Assembly: GCF_001477625.1 (NCBI RefSeq) | Contig: NZ_CP013692.1 | Span: 2,108,001 to 2,172,000, forward strand | Direction: 5' to 3' | DNA length: 64,000 nucleotides | DNA from: Paucibacter sp. KCTC 42545 | GTDB lineage: Bacteria; Pseudomonadota; Gammaproteobacteria; Burkholderiales; Burkholderiaceae_C | In this document: piece after piece, positions 28,783-38,283 of the stretch | How the letters are laid out: each line of letters begins with the position of its first letter | Position numbering within the stretch: the first letter of the stretch is position 1 | Position numbers and translations under genes: made by a program | The notes under the pieces: generated by a model | What the model was told of the DNA's origin: nothing | Databases searched by the model: none | Seen by the model: only the letters and a program-made list of their open reading frames with translations

Positions 28783-30744
28783 ATGAAAACTCCCCAATCC
28801 CTGGCTTGGCGCCGTCCCGCCGGCATCTTCGTCAGCTTGCTGACTGCAGCCGCCCTGGCCGCTTGCGGCGGCGGTGGCGGCTCTAGCAGCGCCGACGCTC
28901 CCGCGCCCACCCCTGCCCCAACAGCCCCACCCGCGCCCGCCGCCTCGGCCGCCAGCCTAGTGGAAGGCACGATCACCGGTTTTGGCAGCGTCATCATCGA
29001 CGGCCAACGTTTCGATGACACCGGCGCCAAGGTCGCCATCGCCAACAACCCCGAAGCCAGCAGCCAAGCCACCCTGGGCGATTTGCGCACAGGCATGCGG
29101 GTGCAGGCCGAGTTGAAAGACGGCGTGCTGCAGAACCTGGCGGTGAATTTCGCCTTGGTGGGCACGCTCAGCGCCATCGACACCAGCGCCGGCAGCCTGA
29201 ACGTGTTCGGCCAAACCATCAAGGTGGTCAGCGCCACCGCCACCGGCCCCTTGCCCACCGTGTTCGAAGGCTTCAATGCCTTGAGCCAATTGGCGGTAGG
29301 CGATCTGCTCAAGGTCTCGGGCACGGTCGCCAGCGACGGCAGCATCACAGCCACCCGGATCGAGCGCCGCCTCAAGGACGGCAGCGAGATCTACCGCCTC
29401 AGTGGCGCCGTGCAGGGCCTGGACAGCGCCAACAGGCGCTTCACCTTAGGCGGCAACAGCAGCGTCAGCGTGGACTACAGCAATGCCAAGCTGCTGCCCA
29501 GCGGCGCCGTGATTGAGAACGGCAAGCTCGTCAGCGTGGTCGCCAAGAGTGCGCCGGCCACAACTGGAGGCAGCACCGTGCTGACGGCCAGCGCCGTTGA
29601 AGTACGCAGCAAGAAATTGCCTGACAGCCCTGACCTGTCGATTGGCGGGCAGATCAGCGACTTCCAGTCACTGGCTTCGCTTCGCATCGGTGATGTGCAG
29701 GTGGATGCCAGCAGCGCCACGCTGAAAGAAGGGACCGTGGCCGCCGATGTGGTCAACGGCGCGCAGGCCTATGCGCAAGGCGCACTGAGCGCCGGTGTGC
29801 TGAAGGCCACCAGCCTGAAGGTATTCAAGCCGGAAACCGCCTTGAAAGCGCAATTGAGCGGCCAGGTGACCGACTTTGTCTCCATCGCCAACTTCACCCT
29901 GCGCGGCACGGTCGTGGACGGCAGCAATGCCAGCTTCAGCAAGGGTAAGGCGGCGGACATCGCCACCGGCACCTGGCTCAAAGTGACGGGGCAGCTGACC
30001 AGCAGCGGCGTCGTGGCCAAGGAGATCGAGGTGCAAGCCCCGCCGGCCAACAAACCCTCCAGCCTGCAAGGCGCCATCAGCGGCCTGGATCTGGCCAATA
30101 AGAAGCTGAGCTTGCTGGGCGTGACGGTGCAATGGAGCGATGCCACCAAGTTCAGCTTTGAAGGGGGACTGAGCCTGAGCACCCTGGCCAACGGCGTGGT
30201 GCTGAGCGTTGAAGGCAGCTTCGATGCCACCACCAACGTCTTTACCGTCACCAGCATGAAGGGCTCGGCCGCCAGCGCCAATACCGGTGGGATCCGCACG
30301 GTGGGCTTTTCCGGCCTCATCTTCAATGCCAGTAGCAGTAGCTTCCAAGTCGGCAGCAATACCGTTCTGATCAGCAACACGACCCAGCTGCAGCCCAGCG
30401 GCAGCACCCTGGCCGACTTGAAGAACGGCGCCAAGGTCAGCGTCAAGGCCAGCTTGACGACAGTGGACGGCAAGCCGGTCTTGACAGCCCTGTCGATTGA
30501 AATTGAGAAACCAGAAAAGGATTCCGCGGGTGGCGATGTGCTTTATCTCGCCGGCTTGGTGACTGATTTCTCCAGCAGCGCTAACTTCACGCTTGCAGGG
30601 CAAAAAGTCGATGCCAGCGGCAGCAACGTCGAGTTCATCGATGGCAATGCGGCCAAATTGGCCAATGGCGCCAAGCTGGAAATCAAGGGCAGCCTGACGA
30701 ATGGCGTGCTGATCGCCAAACGCGTGCATTTCATGCCGGGTTGA
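28783..30744 (+). CDS. Lipoprotein with DUF5666 repeats
   Basis: A 653-residue secreted lipoprotein. The signal peptide ends in a lipobox (LAACGGGG; acylated Cys near residue 27), followed by a Pro/Ala-rich linker. The rest is a run of about eight beta-rich DUF5666 units (EGTITGFGSVIIDGQRF, GAVQGLDSANRRFTLGG, GQISDFQSLASLRIGDVQVDA, GLVTDFSSSANFTLAGQKVDA). Each unit joins a small barrel-like fold to the next. The function of DUF5666 is not established; an outer-membrane or surface binding role is plausible. The start ATG 28783 gives a proper signal peptide. A strong hairpin with a T run follows. Confidence 0.85.
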   Translation: MKTPQSLAWRRPAGIFVSLLTAAALAACGGGGGSSSADAPAPTPAPTAPPAPAASAASLVEGTITGFGSVIIDGQRFDDTGAKVAIANNPEASSQATLGDLRTGMRVQAELKDGVLQNLAVNFALVGTLSAIDTSAGSLNVFGQTIKVVSATATGPLPTVFEGFNALSQLAVGDLLKVSGTVASDGSITATRIERRLKDGSEIYRLSGAVQGLDSANRRFTLGGNSSVSVDYSNAKLLPSGAVIENGKLVSVVAKSAPATTGGSTVLTASAVEVRSKKLPDSPDLSIGGQISDFQSLASLRIGDVQVDASSATLKEGTVAADVVNGAQAYAQGALSAGVLKATSLKVFKPETALKAQLSGQVTDFVSIANFTLRGTVVDGSNASFSKGKAADIATGTWLKVTGQLTSSGVVAKEIEVQAPPANKPSSLQGAISGLDLANKKLSLLGVTVQWSDATKFSFEGGLSLSTLANGVVLSVEGSFDATTNVFTVTSMKGSAASANTGGIRTVGFSGLIFNASSSSFQVGSNTVLISNTTQLQPSGSTLADLKNGAKVSVKASLTTVDGKPVLTALSIEIEKPEKDSAGGDVLYLAGLVTDFSSSANFTLAGQKVDASGSNVEFIDGNAAKLANGAKLEIKGSLTNGVLIAKRVHFMPG

Positions 30745-30762
30745 GTCAGCTGCACGGAACGC

Positions 30763-30796
30763 AAAAAGGGCCTGCAAGCGCAGGCCCTTTTTTTTT
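30763..30796 (+). terminator. Rho-independent terminator
   Basis: An 8-bp GC stem GGGCCTGC/GCAGGCCC with loop AAGC is flanked by A5 and T9, 19 bases after the lipoprotein stop. The A run lets it act on the minus strand too, for the nucleoside operon ending at 31001. Confidence 0.93.
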
Positions 30797-31000
30797 CGCT
30801 TCGCCACCAGCGCCACATTTTTAGGCAAGGCAGGGAATCCTCGATGCCTACTGGCCTCTGCCCAAGACTCCAGTGGCCATCCCCAAAGTTACCCACAGCT
30901 GATGTGGACAGGCGAGGCGGTGGAAAGCGGCACCTTGGGCGATCTCCGCCCTTTTCAAGCCGCCGTCAGGCCGGCGCCGAACGGTCAGCCTCAGCTTCGA

Positions 31001-32320
31001 TCAGCGTTGCGCCTGCATCTGCGCGACGATGTGCTCGATGCGGTCCAGCACATCAGCCTGCTCGACCTGGGTCAGCACCCGGTCTTGCAGCACGCGGCGG
31101 CCGCCAACCCACACGTCGGACACATGCTCGCGACCGGCCACATAAACCAGCTGTGCCTCGGGGTTGTAGACCGGGCGGCATTCCAGCGCGCTCAGGCTCA
31201 CGGCCACCACGTCGGCCAGCTTACCCACTTCCAGCGAACCCAGATCCGCCTCACGGCCCATGGCCTTGGCGGCGCGGATGGTGGCCATTTCCAGCGCGGT
31301 GCGGGCGCTGACGGTGGTGGAGTTCTGCGTCACGCCCTTGGCCAGCAAAGCGGCCGCGCGGATTTCGCCGAACATGTCTTGGCGGTTGTTCGAGGCCGCG
31401 CCATCGGTGCCCAGAATGGTGTTGACGCCCGCCTCTTCCAGCGCCGTGACCGGGCACACGCCCGAGGCCAGCTTCATATTCGAGTTGGGGTTGTGCACCA
31501 GGTGCACACGCTGCTTGGCCAGCATGGCGATTTCGGCCTCGTTCAAATGCACCATGTGCACGGCCATCATGCGCTCATCCAGCAGGCCCAGCTTGTTCAG
31601 GCGCTCCAGCGGGCGCATGCCGTGCTGCTTGACGCTCTCGTCCACCTCAAACTGCGTCTCGTGGATATGGCAGTGCATCTGCAGGTTCAGGCGGTCGCGC
31701 AGATCGCGCAAATGCACAAAGGTCTCGTCCGACACCGTGTAGGGCGCATGCGGCGCCGAGGTCCAGTCCAGCAGCTTTTCGTTCTTGAACTGCTCGTAAG
31801 CTTCCAGGCCTTTGGCGATGTACTCGGCCGCGTTGGCGGCGTAGCCGGTGGGGAAGTCGATCACATTGATGGAGACACCGGCGCGCACGCCGCTGTCAAT
31901 CGCTGCCCGCGCCATCGCGGCGGGGAAGAAATACATATCGTTGAGATAGGTGACACCGCCACGCAGCGCCTCGCAGGCACTCAGCAGCGAGCCCTGGTAG
32001 GTCCAGTCATCGCTGACCCACTTCTTTTCCAGCGGCCAGATATGGTTGTTGAGCCAGTCCATCAGCGGCACATCGTCGGCCACGCCGCGCAGCAAGGACA
32101 TGGCGGAATGGGTGTGGCCGTTGATCAGGCCTGGGATCAGCACATGCTCGCCCAGTTCAACGCGAGCCGCGTCCGGGTACTGCGCCTCGGCCTGCGCCCA
32201 GGGCAAAACGGCGGCGATGCGCTCGCCCTGCATCACCAGCGCATGGTGGTCGAGCACCGAGCTGCCCGGGCTCATCGGCAGCAACCAACGGGCTTTGAGG
32301 ATGGTGGTGGTCTTAGGCAT
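31001..32320 (-). CDS. TRZ/ATZ-family amidohydrolase (MTA/SAH deaminase-like)
   Basis: A 439-residue metal-dependent hydrolase. Metal ligands are visible in GLINGHTHSAMSLLRG (HxH), in MHCHIHET and in the Asp of ILGTDGAASNN; VHMVHL and HNPNSNMKLASG are family segments. MtaD-type members deaminate 5'-methylthioadenosine or S-adenosylhomocysteine. It is last in a row with a nucleoside hydrolase and ribokinase, which supports a nucleoside or nucleobase substrate. Guanine or cytosine deaminase activity cannot be excluded. Confidence 0.88.
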   Translation of the reverse strand: MPKTTTILKARWLLPMSPGSSVLDHHALVMQGERIAAVLPWAQAEAQYPDAARVELGEHVLIPGLINGHTHSAMSLLRGVADDVPLMDWLNNHIWPLEKKWVSDDWTYQGSLLSACEALRGGVTYLNDMYFFPAAMARAAIDSGVRAGVSINVIDFPTGYAANAAEYIAKGLEAYEQFKNEKLLDWTSAPHAPYTVSDETFVHLRDLRDRLNLQMHCHIHETQFEVDESVKQHGMRPLERLNKLGLLDERMMAVHMVHLNEAEIAMLAKQRVHLVHNPNSNMKLASGVCPVTALEEAGVNTILGTDGAASNNRQDMFGEIRAAALLAKGVTQNSTTVSARTALEMATIRAAKAMGREADLGSLEVGKLADVVAVSLSALECRPVYNPEAQLVYVAGREHVSDVWVGGRRVLQDRVLTQVEQADVLDRIEHIVAQMQAQR

Positions 32321-32370
32321 TGAAAGCTACTCCTGGAAAAACAAAGCTCGCCAAGTGGCGAGCATGAACT

Positions 32371-33378
32371 TTAGTCGTTTGCGGCGGCATCGAAGGCCTG
32401 ATCAAACAGATCCAGCACCCGCTGGCTCTGCACCGCTACGCAGACCTGCTGCGATGGCGCTTGCGCCCAGGCTTCCGGCTGGCGGCCGGGCGCGCGCAGG
32501 CTTTGAATCGTCTGGCCGCGCGCAATGCCCTCTAGCGCCACGCGCACCGGGCCGGCACGCAGGGTGAAGGACTCCGGCTCAATGGCATAGGCAATCGCGC
32601 TGGCATCGTGGGCATAGATGCCGGTGATGCCGTCCACCGAATGGTAGAAGTCCTGATAGTGGCGAGTGGCCTGCCAAAGGAAATCACCCACCGCGCCGCC
32701 GCGACCTTGCAGCGCCGCCAGGTGATCCTGGCTCATCACCACGGCCTGGGTCACGTCCAGGCCAACAATGACGACGGGCCAGTTGGCGGTGAAGACGATG
32801 TCGGCCGCCTCCGGGTCATTGATCATGTTCGCCTCGGCCACCGGCGTGACGTTGCCGCCACGACCTTCAATGCCGAAGGCACCGCCCATCACGATGACTT
32901 GCTTGACCTTGACGGCGATGCTGGGGTCATGACGCAGGGCCAAGGCCAGATTAGTCATCGGGCCCACGGCGATTAAGGTGATCTGGCCCGGCTCAGCATT
33001 GACCATATCGCAGATCAGCTGATGCGCCGGGCGCGGGTCCAGCGGATGTAACTCCGTCGTGGCAGCCACGGCCACCTCCGCCCTGCCGCCCAGGCCGTCA
33101 TCCCCGTGCACATGGGTGGAATGCTCACGCTCGGCCTCGGGCAGCAAGGGGCCTGCGGCACCAGCGGCCACCAGGACCTGGGCGGCATCCAAGCCATACA
33201 GGCCGCACAGGGCGCGCGCATTGCGGGTGGTCACCGCCAGCGAGGCATTGCCGAACACGGTGGTGATGGCGCGCAGGCGCAAGGCCGGATGGCGCGCCAG
33301 CAGATAGAGGGCCATGGCATCGTCGATGCCGGGGTCGGTGTCGAAAATGACTTGCAGTGGGGATGTTTGTTGGCTCAT
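32371..33378 (-). CDS. Inosine/uridine-preferring nucleoside hydrolase
   Basis: A 335-residue nucleoside hydrolase (IU-NH family) cleaving a ribonucleoside into base and ribose. The N-terminal calcium-binding motif VIFDTDPGIDDAMAL is complete, and EANMINDPEAADIVF and HDASAIAYAI match later active-site segments. ATG 33378 overlaps the ribokinase stop, so the ribose released is likely phosphorylated by the coupled kinase. Base specificity is not clear. Confidence 0.92.
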   Translation of the reverse strand: MSQQTSPLQVIFDTDPGIDDAMALYLLARHPALRLRAITTVFGNASLAVTTRNARALCGLYGLDAAQVLVAAGAAGPLLPEAEREHSTHVHGDDGLGGRAEVAVAATTELHPLDPRPAHQLICDMVNAEPGQITLIAVGPMTNLALALRHDPSIAVKVKQVIVMGGAFGIEGRGGNVTPVAEANMINDPEAADIVFTANWPVVIVGLDVTQAVVMSQDHLAALQGRGGAVGDFLWQATRHYQDFYHSVDGITGIYAHDASAIAYAIEPESFTLRAGPVRVALEGIARGQTIQSLRAPGRQPEAWAQAPSQQVCVAVQSQRVLDLFDQAFDAAAND

Positions 33379-34352
33379 GCGAGGCTCCTCGTGGATGCGA
33401 ATTCAGCAGGCAACTCGGCACGCAGCGGCATGGCGCTTTGCACGCCGCTGCGGCTCACCGCAATAGCAGCGGCAGCCATGCCCAAGCGCACCGCTTGCTC
33501 TGCTGAGCAGCCTTCGGCCAAACCGGTGGCCAGGCCACCGACAAAGGTATCGCCGGCGCCAACCGTGTCCACCGCCTTGACGGCCGTGGCCGGCAGGCGC
33601 TGCATCTGACCCGCAGCATCGAGCATCAACACGCCGGCGGCACCCAGGGTCACCAGCAGCTCACGCGCGCCGCGCGCTTGCAGCAAGCGCCCAGCGGTCT
33701 CCACATCCTCGGCGCCCGCCAATTGCTGGGCCTCGGTCTCGTTGAGCACCAGCCAGTCGCACAAAGCCAGCAAGGCGGGCGGCACAGCCAGGGCCGGCGC
33801 GGCATTCAAAACCGTGCGGGCGCCAGCGGCGCGCGCCAACTCAAAAGCCTGCTGAATCGCCGGCACCGGCACTTCCAACTGCGCCACCACCACCGCACCG
33901 GGCTGGAACTGATCGGCCGCGGCCTGCACGTCGGCGGCCGTCAAATCCGCATTGCTACCAGGTACGTAAACGATAGCGTTCTCGCCACCCTCACTCGCCA
34001 CCATGATGACGGCCACACCGGGCAGCGCCGCGGGGTCGCGCACGATGGAAGAGGCATCCACGCCTTCGGCCTGCAAGGCCTGCAGCAACTCAGCGCCGTG
34101 CTGGCGGGTGCCGACGCGGGACACAAAGGCCACCTGTGCACCCAAACGTGCGGCGGCCACGGCCTGATTGGCTCCTTTGCCGCCGGGCGCCATCACAAAG
34201 CTCTGACCCACCAAAGTCTCGCCGGGGGCTGGCAGACGCTGGGAATGAGCCACCATGTCCATATTGATGCTGCCCACCACCAGCACCCGGCCAGGCGCCT
34301 GCGGCGTCGCTGCACCGCTGGCGGGGATTGTTGTCTCGTTCGGTTTACTCAT
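33375..34352 (-). CDS. rbsK: Ribokinase
   Basis: A 325-residue PfkB-family sugar kinase. It has the N-terminal GSINMDMVAHSQRLPAPGETL, GGKGANQAVAAARLGAQVAFV (first PfkB signature) and AVDTVGAGDTFVGGLATGLAEG (second signature with the catalytic Asp). It phosphorylates ribose to ribose 5-phosphate. Position between a LacI regulator and a nucleoside hydrolase fits nucleoside-derived ribose use. Confidence 0.92.
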   Translation of the reverse strand: MSKPNETTIPASGAATPQAPGRVLVVGSINMDMVAHSQRLPAPGETLVGQSFVMAPGGKGANQAVAAARLGAQVAFVSRVGTRQHGAELLQALQAEGVDASSIVRDPAALPGVAVIMVASEGGENAIVYVPGSNADLTAADVQAAADQFQPGAVVVAQLEVPVPAIQQAFELARAAGARTVLNAAPALAVPPALLALCDWLVLNETEAQQLAGAEDVETAGRLLQARGARELLVTLGAAGVLMLDAAGQMQRLPATAVKAVDTVGAGDTFVGGLATGLAEGCSAEQAVRLGMAAAAIAVSRSGVQSAMPLRAELPAEFASTRSLA

Positions 34353-34422
34353 CTTGTTCGTCTTCTTGCACTGCGTCTTGCTCTGGCTTGTTGCCCAATG
34401 ATTGGCGCCAACTGACCGTCGC

Positions 34423-35472
34423 TCACTGGCGAGCGTTGAATGGCTTGGCCGTGCTCTCGCGCAGCACCAGGCTGGGCGTCATTTTCTGGTCTTGGAACAC
34501 GGCATCGGGTTGCTCAATGCGCTCGATCAACATCTGCCCGGCGCGTTGGCCCAGGGCCTTGATGGAATAGCCCACCGTGGTCAGGGCAGGAAATACATAA
34601 CGGCACAAATCAATATCATCAAAGCCGATGACGGACAGCTGGCCCGGCACACTCAAACCGCATTCGGCCGCCGCGCGCAGTGCACCGATGGCCATCAAGT
34701 CATTGCTGGCAAATATGGCGCTGATGGCGGATTTGGGCGATTCGCCCTGCCCTGCACGATCCCGGCCTGATTGCTTGAGCAAGCGGCTGGCGGCCAAATA
34801 ACCACCTTGGCTGCTGAAGTCGGCCTCGACAACCAAGTCCTCATCAGCGGCCAAGCCATGTTCTTGCAGGGCCCGCCGCCAACCGGCCAAACGTTCACGC
34901 GAGACTTCAAATTCAGCCGGGCCGCTGATGCAAGCCACCCGTTTGTGCCCCAGATCGAGCAAATGCTTGACTGCGTTGTAGGCGCCTTGGCTGTTATCCA
35001 CACTGACCCGGTCGGCGCGCGCGCCCGGCACCAATCGGTCGACGGTGACGGCGGGCACGCGGGCCATTTTGAAAATGCCGGCCAGCGCCTCGTCATCGCC
35101 GGCTGAGGACAGCAGCAAACCGTCAACCCGCTTCTCCAACAGCGTGCGCATGTATTGCAACTGGCGCTTGGGATCGTTATCGGAATTGCACAGAAAGACC
35201 GAATAGCCGGCCAGCCGGCAGCTTTCCTCGACGCCGCAAACCAGCTCGGCAAAGAAAGGGTTTTGCACATTGGGCACCAGCACGCCGATGATCTTGGTCT
35301 CGCTGGTGCGCAGCGAGCGAGCCACCGCGCTGGGCAGGTAGCCAATTTCTTCCACGGCTTCTTCGACCCGACGACGGGCCTCGGCGCTGACCGGCCGGGT
35401 GTTGTTCAACACATGCGACACGGTGGTGAAGGAAACACCGGCACGGGCCGCCACATCTTTGATGGTGCTCAA
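34423..35472 (-). CDS. LacI-family transcriptional regulator of the nucleoside/ribose operon
   Basis: A 349-residue LacI/GalR regulator. The helix-turn-helix is at residues 1-50 (TIKDVAARAGVSFTTVSHVLNNTRPVS), followed by the hinge and a periplasmic-binding-protein-like effector domain (IGVLVPNVQNPFFAELVCGVEE). It is the first gene of an operon with rbsK, nucleoside hydrolase and amidohydrolase. A perfect 12-bp palindrome 126 bases upstream is a good operator, implying self-regulation. Ribose or a nucleoside is the likely effector by context. Confidence 0.92.
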   Translation of the reverse strand: MSTIKDVAARAGVSFTTVSHVLNNTRPVSAEARRRVEEAVEEIGYLPSAVARSLRTSETKIIGVLVPNVQNPFFAELVCGVEESCRLAGYSVFLCNSDNDPKRQLQYMRTLLEKRVDGLLLSSAGDDEALAGIFKMARVPAVTVDRLVPGARADRVSVDNSQGAYNAVKHLLDLGHKRVACISGPAEFEVSRERLAGWRRALQEHGLAADEDLVVEADFSSQGGYLAASRLLKQSGRDRAGQGESPKSAISAIFASNDLMAIGALRAAAECGLSVPGQLSVIGFDDIDLCRYVFPALTTVGYSIKALGQRAGQMLIERIEQPDAVFQDQKMTPSLVLRESTAKPFNARQ

Positions 35473-35597
35473 GAGGCTTACTCAGGTTCGGGTCGAGTGG
35501 GCTGATGGTGAGTGGACTGCGCGCAAAGCTCGCCAAAGTCGCCAAGCGAAAGGCGGCCAAAGGCTGGGAAGACAGAAAAATCGCCTACTCAGGCTGG

Positions 35598-35609
35598 GCA
35601 AACGTTTGC
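35598..35609. promoter_or_regulatory. LacI-type operator palindrome
   Basis: Perfect 12-bp palindrome GCAAACGTTTGC, matching the general LacI/PurR/RbsR operator form with a central CG. It lies 126-137 bases upstream of the LacI-family gene, within a gap that holds no other gene. Confidence 0.75.
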
Positions 35610-35671
35610 TAACGGGCCGCAGCATAGCCCAAAGCCAGGCGCTTGGCGGCGCGCGCGCACCTAGCCCAAAC

Positions 35672-35717
35672 AAAAAAACCCTCGCCACCACTCCTGCTGG
35701 AGTGGTGGCGAGGGTTT
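35672..35717 (-). terminator. Rho-independent terminator of gltA
   Basis: A 19-bp perfect stem with a TGCT/AGCA tetraloop, followed on the minus strand by a T run (the A7 at 35672-35678). It begins 57 bases after the gltA stop and ends transcription of the sdh-gltA block before the LacI gene. The 301-base gap 35473-35773 contains this and the operator, and no gene. Confidence 0.95.
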
Positions 35718-35773
35718 GAGCGGGAAGTCCGGCGCGCTAAGCAGCGCGCCAAAACCCCGAACTCAATGCCTGA

Positions 35774-37084
35774 TCAACGCTCGCCGATAGGCTTGACGTT
35801 GCGGGCAGCGGAGCCGACGAAGAGCTGACGCGGACGGCCGATCTTGTACTCGGGGTCGCCGATCATTTCGTTCAGCTGGGCAATCCAGCCAACCGTGCGG
35901 GCCAGCGAGAAGATGGCCGTGAACAAAGGCACCGGGATGCCGATGGCGCGCTGCACGATACCGGAGTAGAAGTCCACATTGGGGTAGAGCTTGCGGGCGA
36001 CGAAGTACTCGTCTTCCAGCGCGATCTTCTCCAGCTCCATGGCCAGCTTGAACATCGGGTCGTCATGCAGACCCAGCTCGTCCAGCACCTCATGGCAGGT
36101 TTCGCGCATCAGCTTGGCGCGTGGGTCGTAGTTCTTGTAGACACGGTGACCGAAACCCATCAGCTTGACGCTGCTGTTCTTGTCCTTGACCTGCTTGATG
36201 AACTCGCCGATCTTGGCCACGCCGCCGTTGCGCTGGATGTCTTCCAGCATATTCAGCGCTGCCTCGTTGGCGCCGCCGTGAGCCGGGCCCCACAGGCAAG
36301 CCACACCTGCGGCGATGGCCGCAAAGGGGTTGGTGCCGGAGGAACCGCACAGGCGCACGGTCGATGTCGACGCGTTTTGCTCGTGGTCGGCATGCAAGAT
36401 GAAGATACGGTCCATGGCGCGCACCAGCACGTCATTGGGCTTGTAGTCTTCACAAGGCGTGGCGAACATCATGCGCATGAAGTTGCCTGCGTAAGACAGG
36501 TCATTCTTCGGGTAGATGTAAGGCTGGCCGACGGTGTACTTGTAAGCCATGGCCACCAGGGTGGGCATCTTGGCGATCAAGCGGATGGCGGCGATTTCAC
36601 GGTGCTCGGGATTATTGATGTCCGTCGAGTCGTGATAGAAGGCCGACATGGCACCGACCAAGCCGGTCATCACGGCCATCGGATGCGCGTCGCGGCGGAA
36701 GCCACGCAGGAAGAACTGCATCTGCTCGTTGACCATGGTGTGGTTGGTCACGCGATTGACGAACTCTTCCTTCTGCGACGGGTTGGGCAGCTCTCCGTAC
36801 AGCAGCAAATAGCAGGTTTCCAGATAGTCGCAGCTGGTGGCCAGTTGCTCAATCGGGTAGCCGCGATACAGCAACTCGCCCTTATCACCATCGATATAGG
36901 TGATGGTCGAGTTGCACGAGGCAGTCGACAGGAAGCCGGGGTCGTAGGTGAACTTGCCGGTTTGGGCGTACAACTTGCGGATGTCGATCACATCCGGACC
37001 AATGCTGCCCTTGTAGAGCGGCAGATCCATGGAGGGGCTGCCGTCGGAGAACGACAGGGTGGCTTTGACGTCTGACGGTGTCAT
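35774..37084 (-). CDS. gltA: Citrate synthase
   Basis: A 436-residue type II (hexameric, Gram-negative) citrate synthase condensing acetyl-CoA and oxaloacetate. Catalytic segments visible are [15 protein letters not shown] (His), [17 protein letters not shown] (His) and [13 protein letters not shown] (Asp region). It is the last gene of the sdhCDAB-sdhE-gltA block, 29 bases after sdhE, with a usable AGGA ribosome site. Confidence 0.97.
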   Translation of the reverse strand: MTPSDVKATLSFSDGSPSMDLPLYKGSIGPDVIDIRKLYAQTGKFTYDPGFLSTASCNSTITYIDGDKGELLYRGYPIEQLATSCDYLETCYLLLYGELPNPSQKEEFVNRVTNHTMVNEQMQFFLRGFRRDAHPMAVMTGLVGAMSAFYHDSTDINNPEHREIAAIRLIAKMPTLVAMAYKYTVGQPYIYPKNDLSYAGNFMRMMFATPCEDYKPNDVLVRAMDRIFILHADHEQNASTSTVRLCGSSGTNPFAAIAAGVACLWGPAHGGANEAALNMLEDIQRNGGVAKIGEFIKQVKDKNSSVKLMGFGHRVYKNYDPRAKLMRETCHEVLDELGLHDDPMFKLAMELEKIALEDEYFVARKLYPNVDFYSGIVQRAIGIPVPLFTAIFSLARTVGWIAQLNEMIGDPEYKIGRPRQLFVGSAARNVKPIGER

Positions 37085-37113
37085 GGGCTTTTCCTTTGGC
37101 TTCTTGGGGATTC

Positions 37114-37437
37114 TTAAGAGGTGGTTCTCAGCAGGGCCAGAACCTCGTGCACATCGTCGCGGACCAACTCGCCTTCCGGCTCTTTGCGGCGCAATAGCAA
37201 GTCCAGCAAATCGTTGTCGGACAAGTCCATCAGCACGCGCAGCCCCTCGGCCTGAAACTCGGTCAGGCTTTGGGCATATCGGTCAAAAAAACGCTCTATG
37301 AAGAGATCGTTCTCCAACAGCCCACGGCGACACCGCCAGCGCAGCTTGGACAAGGCGCGCTCATCGATGATGGAGCTGGGTTCAACAGACATAACTGGCT
37401 TGGCGATCTTTGTGCACGGCGTCTTATCTAGGCTCAT
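37114..37437 (-). CDS. sdhE: Succinate dehydrogenase flavinylation factor SdhE
   Basis: A 107-residue SdhE/SDH5-family protein that helps attach FAD covalently to SdhA. It carries the RGLLENDL motif (here [15 protein letters not shown]) and the [14 protein letters not shown] segment. ATG 37437 shares one base with the sdhB stop (TGATG). A second Met 15 residues in (MSVEPSS) could be the true start, since the first 15 residues are not conserved-looking. Confidence 0.92.
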   Translation of the reverse strand: MSLDKTPCTKIAKPVMSVEPSSIIDERALSKLRWRCRRGLLENDLFIERFFDRYAQSLTEFQAEGLRVLMDLSDNDLLDLLLRRKEPEGELVRDDVHEVLALLRTTS

Positions 37438-38141
37438 CAGATGGCGCGACGCACCATCATTTCTTTGATCTTGCCGATGGCCTTGGTCGGGTTCAGACCC
37501 TTGGGGCAGACATCGACGCAGTTCATGATGGTGTGGCAGCGGAACAGGCGGTACGGATCTTCCAGGTTGTCCAGACGATCAGCGGTGGCCTCATCGCGGC
37601 TGTCGGCGATGAAGCGGTAGGCCTGCAGCAAGCCGGCGGGGCCGACGAACTTGTCAGGGTTCCACCAGAAGCTGGGGCAGCTGGTCGAGCAGCTAGCGCA
37701 CAAGATGCACTCGTACAGACCGTTCAGCTCATCACGCTCTTCAGGCGACTGCAGGCGTTCCTTATCGGGCAGCGGTGTGTCGTTGATCAGGTAAGGCTTG
37801 ATCGAGTTGTACTGCTTGAAGAACTGCGTCATGTCGACGATCAGGTCGCGCACCACCGGCAGGCCCGGCAGCGGCTTCAAGACGATCACGCCCGGCAAGG
37901 TGCGCATATTGGTCAGGCAGGCCAGACCGTTCTTGCCGTTGATGTTCATGGCGTCGGAGCCGCACACGCCTTCACGGCAGCTGCGGCGGAAGCTCAGCGT
38001 CGGATCGGCCGCCTTGAGCTTGCCCAGGGCGTCCAGCAGCATGCGCTCGGAGCCGTCCAGCTCGACCTCGAGGGTCTGCATATAGGGCTTGGCATCCTTG
38101 TCCGGGTCGTAGCGGTAGATCTGGAAGGTACGCTTGGTCAT
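37437..38141 (-). CDS. sdhB: Succinate dehydrogenase iron-sulfur subunit
   Basis: A 234-residue subunit. The N-terminal 2Fe-2S domain has [21 protein letters not shown]. The C-terminal part holds the 4Fe-4S and 3Fe-4S cysteines in [16 protein letters not shown] and [17 protein letters not shown]. It passes electrons from the SdhA flavin to quinone at the membrane anchor. The gene follows sdhA after 142 bases. Confidence 0.97.
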   Translation of the reverse strand: MTKRTFQIYRYDPDKDAKPYMQTLEVELDGSERMLLDALGKLKAADPTLSFRRSCREGVCGSDAMNINGKNGLACLTNMRTLPGVIVLKPLPGLPVVRDLIVDMTQFFKQYNSIKPYLINDTPLPDKERLQSPEERDELNGLYECILCASCSTSCPSFWWNPDKFVGPAGLLQAYRFIADSRDEATADRLDNLEDPYRLFRCHTIMNCVDVCPKGLNPTKAIGKIKEMMVRRAI

Positions 38142-38283
38142 TTTCTTAATCCTTGTTCTAGTCAGTTGGTGGCAGCGCGAGGCGCTTGCGGGCTATCGGG
38201 CCGCCACTCAAGGCCGTCAGTCCTCAGTCAGTGGGCAACAGGGCCAGCTGCGACTTCGCGCGCAGCCCTGCTCCGCAAAGACA

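Noticed and set aside
30889..30897. TTACCCACA, a DnaA-box-like nonamer
   Set aside because: Single, imperfect copy with no cluster, AT-rich unwinding region or dnaA/gyrB context; not an origin.
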